Assembly: GCA_947303105.1 (NCBI GenBank)
Contig: CAMYXQ010000058.1
Location: forward strand, 1-5,792
Length of the DNA: 5,792 bases
Direction of reading: 5' to 3'
DNA from: an uncultured Caryophanales bacterium
GTDB lineage: Bacteria; Bacillota_I; Bacilli_A; RFN20; CAG-826
A model generated the notes under the pieces. The model had not been told where the DNA came from and did not search any database. It was given only the letters and a program-made list of their open reading frames with translations. Shown here piece after piece: positions 1 to 5,543 of the stretch. Position 1 is the first letter of the stretch. Each line of letters opens with the position of its first letter. The position numbers were made by a program, and so were the translations under genes.

Positions 1-2527
1 AAAGAAGGGCGAATAACGGGGTGCTGGCCACCGCCAAATTGAGTTCCGCCTCTAAAGAGGCGCCATATTCGCCGGCTGCCCGGCCGTTCTCCAAGGATTT
101 AAGGGCTAAGTCGCGGAGAGCCAAAAACTCGGCGTAGAGGCCGTCGTTCGCATTCTTGATGTAAATCTCGGTGACTTCGGGGAAGCGCTCAAGCTGCGGG
201 CTCTCGAGTTTCTGGCCCGGCAACGCGAAATACACTTCCTCCATCGTGAAGGAAAGGATCGGGTTATAAAGGAGGCATAGATCATGCCCTAAACGGTATA
301 AGACGTATTGAACCGCTTTGCGGCGCGGCGAATCGGCCTTCTCGCAATAGAGAATGTCCTTGGCGAAATCGAGATAGAACGAGGAAAGGTCGACGAGGAA
401 GGCGCCCATCTTCGCGTTCGCTGAAGCGAAAGCGTAGTTGTCATAGTCCTTCCGGACGTCGCGGATGATGCGTTCGAGGTTGGCCAAAGTCCAGACGTCG
501 ATCGGCCAAAGTTTCGGCGCTTCCGAAGGAATCTCGTATTCTTTCTCGCCATCTTGGAGGTTTCCGAGGATGAAACGGAAGGTGTTGCGGATCTTGCGGT
601 ACTGTTCGCTGATGGTCTGGATGATCGACTCGCTGATGCGGACGTCGGCCTCGTAGTTGACCGAGGCGGCCCACAAACGCAGGATATCCGCGCCGAACTG
701 GTTGGCGACCTTGCTCGGGTCGATGCCGTTCCCCGCCGATTTGCTCATCTTCTGCCAGTTCTCGTCCATGACCCAGCCATGGGTGACGCAGGTCTTGAAC
801 GGGGAGACGCCGCCTACGGCGACTGAAAGGATGAGGGAGGCGTTGAACCAGCCACGATATTGGTCGTTGCCCTCCAAATAGAGGTCGCTCGGGTATTTCA
901 TGCCCCGTTCGCGGAGGACGCCGTTCCAAGAGGAGCCGCTGTCGAACCAAACATCCATGATGTCGGTCTCTTTGACGAAGCGGCCGTTCGGGGAACGCTC
1001 GCTCTTGAATCCGGGCGGGAGCAATTCTTCGACGGAGTGGGTCCACCAGGCGTTGCTGCCCTCGGCCGCGATTATATCGCGGATATGGGCGAAAACATCC
1101 TCGCGGACGATCGGGGTTCCGTCTTCTTCATAGATGATGGGGATCGGCACGCCTCAGGCTCTCTGGCGGGAAATGCACCAGTCGAGGCGGTCTTTGACCA
1201 TGTTGACCATCTTCTGCTCGCCCCAGGCCGGCTTCCACTCGATTTCGCGGATGGCGGCCAATAGTTTCTCGCGGATCGGCTCGATCGAGCAGAACCACTG
1301 AGGGGTCGCCCGGAAGATGATCGGCTTATGGGTCCGCCAGTCATGGGGATAGCTGTGGACGATGTCGATTTCTTTGAGCATTTTGCCGTTCGCGGCAAGG
1401 AGTTCGACGACCTTGTTGTTCGCGTCTTCATAGAAGAGGCCGTTGACGGGATCGCCTTCGAATGTATGGAGCACGCCCTGCGCGTCGACCGGGCAGAACG
1501 GTTTGATGCCGTATTTCTGGCAGACGTTGAAATCATCGATGCCGTGGTCGGGGGCCGTATGGACGCAGCCGGTGCCCGAATCGTCGGTGACGAAGGGGGC
1601 GACCAAGATCTTCGAACGGCGCTCCGGATATAAGGGATGGATGGCTTCCCCGCCCTCGAGTTCCTGGCCCTTGAACGATTTGATCAATTCGCAGGTCTCG
1701 AAACCGATAATCTCTTTTAGAGATTCCTTCATCGATTTAAGGAAGACGAAGTCGCCTTTTTCGGTATGGAAATAGCCATATTCGAACCGCGGATTCAGGG
1801 TGATGGCGAGGTTGGCGGGAATCGTCCACGGGGTCGTGGTCCAGATGATGATCTTCGCGTCTTTCGGGAGGAGGCCGTTGCTTTCGGGGAGATCGAAGGC
1901 GACGTACATCGTCCGGGCTTCGACGTCCTGGTACTCGACTTCCGCTTCGGCGAGGGCGCTTTCGGAGCTCGGGCTCCAATACACCGGCTTGACGCCTTTG
2001 TAGATGAGGCCCTGCATCGCCATCGAGGCGAAGACATCGATCTCGCGGGCCTCGAATTTCGGATCGAGGGTCACGTAGGGGTTCTCGTAGTCGCCCAAGC
2101 AGCCGAGGCGATGGAATTGGTCGCGCTGACGGACGACTTGGGTCCGCGCGTATTCCTCGCATTTCTTGCGGAACTCGGCGACGGAGATCTTTTTGCGGTC
2201 CACGCCGCTCTTGGTGACCCGGACTTCAATCGGAAGCCCATGGGTGTCCCAACCGAACACCATCGGGGTTTTGTACCCTTCCATGTTCTTCGAACGGAGG
2301 ACGAAATCTTTTAGGAGGCGGTTCAGCATGTGGCCGCAATGGATGTCGCCGTTGGCGTAAGGCGGCCCATCATGCAGGCAGAAAACGCGTTCTTCGCGAA
2401 CGTCGTTCATCTTTTCGTAGAGTTTGATGTCTTTCCAACGTTCGAGCATGACCGGCTCCTTGTTGATGAGCCCGGCCCGCATCTCGAATGCCGTCTTCGG
2501 CATCAATAACGTATCTTTGAGCGCCAT
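1..2527 (-). CDS. ileS: Isoleucyl-tRNA synthetase, 3' end outside window, one in-frame TGA read as Trp
   Basis: This cytoplasmic class Ia synthetase charges tRNA-Ile with isoleucine and edits misactivated valine. 842 full codons are visible; family members of this type are about 920 residues, so roughly the last 75, where a C-terminal zinc-binding segment is expected, lie beyond the edge. The start MALKDTLLMPKTAFEMR matches the typical IleS N-terminus and follows GGAGG by 7 nt; start codons further upstream would fall in the T-box leader. Visible motifs: DGPPYANGDIHCGH with the HIGH signature (as HCGH) at residues 63-66; CP1 editing-domain blocks TTTPWTIPAN and GTGCVHTAPDHG; WCISRQRA at 450-457; DVWFDSGSSW; YLEGNDQYRGWF; KMSKS at 593-597. 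Codon 458 is TGA at the invariant Trp of RQRxWGVP, and the frame is open on both sides. The gene is preceded by an Ile T-box. Identity is certain; how the TGA is decoded is inference. Confidence 0.96.
1154..1156 (-). other. In-frame TGA at invariant Trp codon 458 of ileS (probable UGA=Trp)
   Basis: Translation reads SRQRA-TGA-GVPIPIIYEEDG. In IleS, and in related LeuS and ValS, this block is SRQRxWG, and the position is almost always tryptophan. No frameshift is needed: the same frame stays open for 384 codons to the window edge and keeps the KMSKS block. The other 20 visible Trp codons of ileS and the one in ftsA are TGG. The options are UGA decoded as Trp (code 4), a single G-to-A mutation or base-call error, or rare readthrough. 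Selenocysteine is unlikely because the position is a conserved Trp. Confidence 0.75.
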
Positions 2528-2534
2528 AATGTTT

Positions 2535-2539
2535 CCTCC
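2535..2539 (-). promoter_or_regulatory. ileS ribosome binding site
   Basis: GGAGG lies 7 nt before the ATG at 2527, directly after the U-rich tail of the T-box terminator. It fixes the ileS start at MALKDTLL and excludes upstream in-frame starts, which would translate the terminator and T-box region. Confidence 0.9.
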
Positions 2540-2569
2540 AAAAGAAAAGCGTCCACCCAAGGACGCTTT
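2540..2569 (-). terminator. T-box intrinsic terminator ahead of ileS
   Basis: On the minus strand a perfect 9-bp stem, AAAGCGTCC with GGACGCTTT, encloses the 6-nt loop TTGGGT and is followed by TCTTTT. It overlaps the 3' half of the antiterminator, so the two structures are mutually exclusive, as in transcriptional T-boxes. It is also the first terminator downstream of ftsZ, so it may end read-through ftsZ transcripts. Confidence 0.92.
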
Positions 2570-2585
2570 CACGCGGTACCACCTT
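2559..2585 (-). promoter_or_regulatory. T-box antiterminator element
   Basis: The 14-nt T-box AAGGTGGTACCGCG (2572-2585) matches the consensus AGGGTGGNACCGCG closely. AAGG pairs with CCTT (2559-2562), and GCG with CGT, leaving the bulge with UGGU. UGGU is complementary to an ACCA 3' end, as expected for a tRNA-Ile with discriminator base A. Pairing of the bulge with uncharged tRNA would stabilise this form against the terminator. Confidence 0.92.
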
Positions 2586-2673
2586 AGTTCGGGACTTTGT
2601 CCCGCTCTCACGGATCCGTTAACGGGGATCAGTCGCCGCCCCTACGATCGGTTCAGGGCGGGGCTCGGGAAGG

Positions 2674-2676
2674 GAT
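2674..2676 (-). promoter_or_regulatory. Candidate T-box specifier codon ATC (Ile)
   Basis: ATC sits on the 3' side of Stem I in the context GGCC-ATC-CCTTCC, just before the strand that pairs back to GGAAG at the leader start, which is where specifiers lie. It would pair with the GAU anticodon of tRNA-Ile and agrees with the downstream gene. The exact register of the specifier loop was judged by eye. Confidence 0.7.
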
Positions 2677-2757
2677 GGCCTTTGGCGTGCCCCGTTCTCA
2701 TCCAAGGGGCTCTCTCAATTTTGCTACTCGGTCGTGTCTTCCGTCTTCGCAATGGGT

Positions 2758-2786
2758 AATATAAACGAATTATTTCGTTTTGGCAA
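2758..2786 (-). promoter_or_regulatory. Sigma-A-type promoter for the T-box/ileS unit
   Basis: The -35 element TTGCCA (2781-2786) differs from TTGACA at one base. A 17-bp spacer separates it from the -10 element TATATT (2758-2763), which differs from TATAAT at one base. Transcription would start near 2750, just before the first Stem I bases of the T-box. The -35 begins at the first base after the ftsZ TGA, so ileS has its own promoter at the very end of ftsZ. Confidence 0.75.
2763..2780. repeat. Inverted repeat filling the ileS promoter spacer
   Basis: AAACGAA and TTCGTTT form a perfect 7-bp inverted repeat with a 4-nt centre. It occupies almost exactly the spacer between the -35 and -10 of the ileS promoter. 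It is AT-rich with no T-run after it, so it is a poor terminator. Its position would suit an operator, but chance in an AT-rich promoter is possible. Confidence 0.5.
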
Positions 2787-3989
2787 TCAGAACCCGAAGG
2801 GCTCGTCATCGCTTTCGGAAGCGTTCTTCGCTTCTTCTTCGCCGTATGTTCCCTTGAGGAAGTCCGGCAATAGCGACTTGGTGAGGTCTTCTTCCTCGGG
2901 GCTGACCTTGGCCGCCTGTTCGACGTTCTGGCGGACAAGGGCCTGCTGGGTATCCTCGGCCCCGTGGCCAAGCTGGCGCGGATCGCGCGGAACGGTCACT
3001 TCGGGGACGGAGATGAAGTCATAGTCATCGGGGAAGTCGCTGGCGATGACGGAAACGATGATAGAATCATCGAGTTTCTGGTTGATGGAAACGCCGAACT
3101 TGATGTCGATCGCGCCGCCGGCCCGCTCATTGATGCGCTGGACGCATTCCTGGGCTTCGTAAAGGGTGACGTTCTTGCCGCAAGTAACGGCGCAGATCGC
3201 TTTGCGGGCCCCGCTGATGGAAGCTTCCAAAAGCGGGCTGTTGATGGCGTCCTCGGCCGCTTCTTCGGCTTTGTTTGGGCCGGTGCCGGTCCCGTAGCCG
3301 ATGAGGGCGATGCCGCTGTTCTTCAAAGTCGACTTGACGTCGGCGAAATCCAAGTTGATCAACGCCGGCAACAAGACGAGGTCGGCGACGGTCTGGACCG
3401 AACGGGCCAAGACGAGGTCGCTGTCGCGGAAGGCGCGGTCCACCGGGATGTTGCCGGAAGACATGAGCAGTTTGTCGTTGCTGACGATGATGATCGAATC
3501 GACCGCCTCTTTGAGGGCGTTGAGGCCATTGATGGCGTTGGCGATGCGCTTCTTGCCTTCGAACCCAAAGGGTCGGGTGACGATGGCGACGGTCAAAGCG
3601 CCTTCTTCCTTGGCGATTTTGGCGATGATCGGGGCGGCTCCGGTTCCGGTGCCTTTGCCCATGCCGGCCGCCACGAAGACCATGTCCGCGCCACGGACGA
3701 CATCGCGGATTTCCGCCTCGCTGGCTTCCGCCGCGGCGCGGCCGATGTCCGGGTCGCCTCCGGCGCCGAGGCCTTTGGTCACTTCGTCCCCAAGGACGAG
3801 GCGATGCGGGGCCTTCGAGGTCGAAAGGGCCTGTTTATCGGTGTTCATGACATAAAATTCGATGTTCTGGATGTTCTCATCGATCATGCGGTTCACGGCA
3901 TTGTTGCCGGCTCCGCCGACGCCGATGACGATGATCCGGGCCACTGGCTCGAAGTTGTCGAGATCTTGAGTGTTGTTGTCGTAGGCCAT
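2787..3989 (-). CDS. ftsZ: Cell division GTPase FtsZ
   Basis: FtsZ is the tubulin-like GTPase that polymerises at mid-cell into the division ring. The 400 residues are near the usual 350-420. Features: GVGGAGNNAVNRM (23-35); NTDKQAL (49-55); GLGAGGDPDIGR (73-84); GTPase signature AAGMGKGTGTGAAP (107-120), with Lys112 where Gly is standard; TRPFGFEGKKR (138-148); T7-loop NLDFAD (212-217), keeping both catalytic acidic residues. An acidic C-terminal linker carries LLPDFLKG (373-380), probably the conserved C-terminal peptide that binds FtsA or SepF. The start is fixed by AGGAGG 6 nt upstream; the ftsA stop is 13 nt away, so the two are probably co-transcribed. The stop is TGA. If UGA is Trp here, the protein gains 21 residues, ending at TAG 2724-2726, which would overlap the ileS promoter and T-box. 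There are no Trp codons in the 400-residue form. Confidence 0.97.
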   Translation of the reverse strand: MAYDNNTQDLDNFEPVARIIVIGVGGAGNNAVNRMIDENIQNIEFYVMNTDKQALSTSKAPHRLVLGDEVTKGLGAGGDPDIGRAAAEASEAEIRDVVRGADMVFVAAGMGKGTGTGAAPIIAKIAKEEGALTVAIVTRPFGFEGKKRIANAINGLNALKEAVDSIIIVSNDKLLMSSGNIPVDRAFRDSDLVLARSVQTVADLVLLPALINLDFADVKSTLKNSGIALIGYGTGTGPNKAEEAAEDAINSPLLEASISGARKAICAVTCGKNVTLYEAQECVQRINERAGGAIDIKFGVSINQKLDDSIIVSVIASDFPDDYDFISVPEVTVPRDPRQLGHGAEDTQQALVRQNVEQAAKVSPEEEDLTKSLLPDFLKGTYGEEEAKNASESDDEPFGF

Positions 3990-3995
3990 GGGATT

Positions 3996-4004
3996 CCTCC
4001 TTTT
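3996..4004 (-). promoter_or_regulatory. ftsZ ribosome binding site overlapping ftsA stop
   Basis: AAAAGGAGG ends 6 nt before the ATG at 3989 and is the strongest ribosome site of the two division genes. Its first two A bases are the last two of the ftsA TAA, so ribosomes finishing ftsA stop directly on it. This fits translational coupling and higher FtsZ than FtsA output. Confidence 0.9.
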
Positions 4005-5241
4005 AGTGGTCGCGGCTCAGGTTGCCGACGCCGCTGGATGTGCTTTCGGTCAGCGCACCGCGCTGGGTGCAGCTGGAGATGATGAGCCCGACGAGGGATA
4101 CGTAGCGCGGGTCGCGGGCTCCGGCGACCTTGGGCATGAAGCGCCTGGGCTCGTGGGCGCCTAGCCCGGGGGCGATGAGTTTCTCGATGCCGAACAGTTT
4201 GCTGCCGCCGCCGATCAGAAGGGCGGGGAGGGTGAGGATGAACTGCTGGTTATTGACGTTGCTGGCTTGGAGCGACGGAGCGAGCAATTGCTCGAGGGCG
4301 CCGGACAAGTAGCGGTTGAACTCTTCATAGAAGCTGGCGATGATCGAGTTCAGATGCTCCTGGAAGTACTGCACTGGGCGGGCATCGCCGCTTTCGATGG
4401 TGATGAGGGGCACTTTATATTCGCGCTCGCGCTGGTCGTAGCCGTAGACGCGCTTGATCGTCTCGGCTTGTTTGGTCGTGATGTTGAGCTGCTCGGCGAT
4501 CATGTCGGTCAGGAAGGCGTCGCCGCGCGGGATGCTCACAGAGGCGAAGAAGTTGTTGTTGCCGACGAGCGACAAAGTCGTGTTGCGGGCGCCGATGTCG
4601 ACGAGGATGTAGCTCGGGGTGTCCTTTTCCTGGGCGCCGATGAGGAGCGAGGCGCAGTAAGGCGCGACCTCATTGCCCATGATATGGAAGCCGGCTTGCT
4701 CGACGACCGAGCGATAGGCGCTATAGATCTCGGCCGGGATGGCATGGATCTTGGCCTGGACCGATAAGCGGTCGCTGTGCTCGTAGAGAGGCGGGTTGGC
4801 GAAGAGGCGTCCGCCGTCGATGGCGAAGAAGTCGGGGACGATGTCGATGACTTTCTGGCCCTGAGGGACGGTGCCGCGGCGCCATAAGGCATTGTGGATG
4901 TTGCGGATATCGACGTTGTCGATAACGGAGTTCGGGGAGACAACCGCCGTCTCGGCGTTGCTCTGATAGATCTTCAGGCCGTTGGGCGGAAGAATGAGAT
5001 AGACATCCTGAATCGAGGTCTTGGCGCGGAGTTCGTCGTCGCCGAAGTCGGCAAGCCCGGCGATGATGGCGCGGAGCCTTTCGGAATCGACGATCTGACC
5101 GTTGGCGATGCAGCCGCGGCAATCGCGTTCCGCGACGGCGTAAAGGATCGGGTTCTCGTTGACGGCCGAGCCGATTGCCAGCTTGACGGTGTCCGCTCCG
5201 ATCTCGAGGATGGTTACGTTTTTGGTGCGTTTGGTTTCCAT
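4003..5241 (-). CDS. ftsA: Cell division protein FtsA, actin-like, divergent
   Basis: FtsA is an actin/Hsp70-fold ATP-binding protein that usually tethers FtsZ polymers to the membrane and recruits later divisome proteins. The 412 residues are normal for the family. Seen: phosphate-1 loop LEIGADTVK (12-20), with Glu in place of the usual Asp; an SHS2 (1C) subdomain at roughly 75-170; phosphate-2 loop LVDIGARNTTLSL (213-225), altered from the usual DIGGGTTD; adenosine motif ALLIGGGSKLFGIEKL (340-355). The C-terminus, after about residue 392, is short, polar and Ser/Thr/Gly-rich (ends GVGNLSRDH), with no evident amphipathic membrane-targeting helix. The ATG at 5241 puts the first beta strand at the right distance; its ribosome site is weak (AGAAAAG). 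Immediate upstream neighbour of ftsZ, 13 nt apart, stop TAA. Identity rests on motifs plus context. Confidence 0.93.
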   Translation of the reverse strand: METKRTKNVTILEIGADTVKLAIGSAVNENPILYAVAERDCRGCIANGQIVDSERLRAIIAGLADFGDDELRAKTSIQDVYLILPPNGLKIYQSNAETAVVSPNSVIDNVDIRNIHNALWRRGTVPQGQKVIDIVPDFFAIDGGRLFANPPLYEHSDRLSVQAKIHAIPAEIYSAYRSVVEQAGFHIMGNEVAPYCASLLIGAQEKDTPSYILVDIGARNTTLSLVGNNNFFASVSIPRGDAFLTDMIAEQLNITTKQAETIKRVYGYDQREREYKVPLITIESGDARPVQYFQEHLNSIIASFYEEFNRYLSGALEQLLAPSLQASNVNNQQFILTLPALLIGGGSKLFGIEKLIAPGLGAHEPRRFMPKVAGARDPRYVSLVGLIISSCTQRGALTESTSSGVGNLSRDH

Positions 5242-5248
5242 AAATCTT

Positions 5249-5266
5249 TTCTATTCTAGAATAGAA
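5249..5266. repeat. Perfect 18-bp palindrome upstream of ftsA, operator candidate
   Basis: TTCTATTCT followed by AGAATAGAA is identical to its reverse complement over 18 bp with no spacer. It ends 7 bp before the ftsA ATG and covers the candidate -10 box. A dimeric repressor bound here would block the promoter. It is not a terminator: there is no loop, little GC and no T-run. Confidence 0.65.
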
Positions 5267-5281
5267 GCGAAGAAGAAACAA
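5253..5281 (-). promoter_or_regulatory. Candidate promoter for ftsA-ftsZ
   Basis: -10 TAGAAT (5253-5258, five of six consensus bases) lies 17 bp from TTGTTT (5276-5281, three of six). It sits downstream of the 5324-5357 terminator, where a new promoter is needed for ftsA. The predicted start is only about 4-6 nt before the ATG, implying an almost leaderless mRNA. The -10 lies inside an 18-bp palindrome. The -35 is weak, so this is tentative. Confidence 0.5.
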
Positions 5282-5323
5282 TCATGTTTTGAGAGAAAAT
5301 TCGCAGTTTTTTGGTAGTTCGAT

Positions 5324-5357
5324 GAAAAAAGAGACGCGGCACCATCCGACGTCTCTT
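5324..5357 (-). terminator. Rho-independent terminator between the rsmH unit and ftsA
   Basis: On the minus strand an 8-bp stem AAGAGACG/CGTCTCTT (5350-5357 with 5329-5336) continues after a single bulged T as CGG/CCG around the loop ATGGTG. It is followed by TTTTTTC. This is a classical intrinsic terminator, oriented to end transcripts from rsmH and the small membrane protein gene. Confidence 0.9.
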
Positions 5358-5367
5358 CCTCTCGTAA

Positions 5368-5397
5368 TGCGTTCCGACAAAGGGGGAAGGGAACGCA
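5368..5397 (-). other. Hairpin in the 3' untranslated region of the rsmH unit
   Basis: TGCGTTCC and GGAACGCA form a perfect 8-bp stem with a 14-nt loop (CTTCCCCCTTTGTC on the minus strand). It lies between the stop of the small gene and the terminator. No T-run follows. It could protect the 3' end or fold with the terminator; no known RNA class was recognised. Confidence 0.5.
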
Positions 5398-5417
5398 GAT
5401 CAGACCATTTGGGTCCC

Positions 5418-5540
5418 TTATAAGGTCAAGGGAACGACGATCGCCACCACGAGGACGACGAAGAAGAAAAGGGCGAAGGCCAAGCGACGGCCGATGAATA
5501 AGTTCCGATCTTTTCTCGTTTTTTCTAAGCGATCTCGCAT
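5418..5540 (-). CDS. 40-residue single-pass membrane protein in the ftsL position
   Basis: The ATG at 5540 follows AAGGAGG by 6 nt and the rsmH stop by 3 nt; the stop is TAA. The product has a basic, charged head of about 19 residues (MRDRLEKTRKDRNLFIGRR) and then an unbroken hydrophobic stretch (residues 20-40, AFALFFFVVLVVAIVV within it) that reaches the C-terminus. The positive-inside rule predicts a cytoplasmic head and a membrane helix with essentially no outer domain. In walled Firmicutes this slot, right after rsmH, holds ftsL, a bitopic protein of about 100-120 residues whose outer coiled coil binds DivIC/FtsB. That coiled coil is absent here. It may be a stripped FtsL remnant or an unrelated small membrane protein; function unknown. 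The strong ribosome site, tight spacing and clean membrane helix support real expression. Confidence 0.75.
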   Translation of the reverse strand: MRDRLEKTRKDRNLFIGRRLAFALFFFVVLVVAIVVPLTL

Positions 5541-5543
5541 GGC

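Larger units (their letters stand above)
2540..2750 (-). promoter_or_regulatory. Isoleucine T-box riboswitch leader of ileS
   Basis: This untranslated leader of about 210 nt senses uncharged tRNA-Ile and controls transcription into ileS. Read on the minus strand it shows, in order: Stem I 5' side with GGAAG; the AGTA box (2725-2728); the AGAGAG box (2710-2715); the distal GGATGAGAA element (2695-2703), bracketed by a GCCCC/GGGGC stem; the candidate specifier ATC (2674-2676), followed by CCTTCC that can pair with the 5' GGAAG; a CCGTTAACGG element near 2617-2626; a Stem III hairpin CGGGAC-AAA-GTCCCG; the T-box sequence; and the terminator. The 5' end is placed from the predicted promoter and is approximate. 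The helices were drawn by eye, not folded computationally, but the order of conserved boxes leaves little doubt about the class. Confidence 0.93.

Noticed and set aside
441..1046. Minus-strand open frame (201 codons) in the second half of ileS
   Set aside because: It is rich in Arg/Pro/His and out of frame with IleS. The IleS frame through the same bases reads conserved blocks including KMSKS.
1..1156. ileS as two separate genes or a decayed pseudogene split at the TGA
   Set aside because: There is no ribosome site or start near the break, the TGA falls inside a conserved block, and the 384 downstream codons have no further stop or frameshift. A recent single mutation cannot be excluded.
1154..1156. 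Selenocysteine insertion at the ileS TGA
   Set aside because: The aligned residue is tryptophan in the family, not cysteine, and no known synthetase uses selenocysteine there.
1766..2314. Plus-strand open frame (182 codons) opposite ileS
   Set aside because: It overlaps well-supported IleS catalytic and editing sequence, with composition typical of an antisense shadow and no family motif.
2528..2611. An earlier ileS start giving a longer N-terminus
   Set aside because: It would translate the T-box and terminator hairpin. The ATG at 2527 has GGAGG at correct spacing and yields the standard IleS N-terminus.
2527..3989. Reassignment of CGG or CGA arginine codons, known in some uncultured Bacilli
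   Set aside because: CGG encodes the expected Arg in the conserved IleS MRAGL segment, and CGA encodes Arg in the FtsZ TRPFGFEGKKR segment, so these codons look standard.
2964..4082. Long plus-strand open frame (372 codons) opposite ftsZ
   Set aside because: It mirrors ftsZ codon by codon, is rich in Asp/Gly/Val/Ala as expected from the antisense of GC-rich codons, and has no recognisable domain or ribosome site.
4721..5281. Minus-strand open frame starting upstream of ftsA (MFLLRFYSRIEK...)
   Set aside because: It runs out of frame through ftsA and becomes an Arg/His/Pro-rich shadow; the FtsA frame carries the family motifs.
5258..5417. Read-through of the small gene's TAA into a longer FtsL-like frame
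   Set aside because: The continuation has a low-quality basic and hydrophobic mix with no coiled-coil pattern, and it runs over the terminator, so it appears open only by chance.
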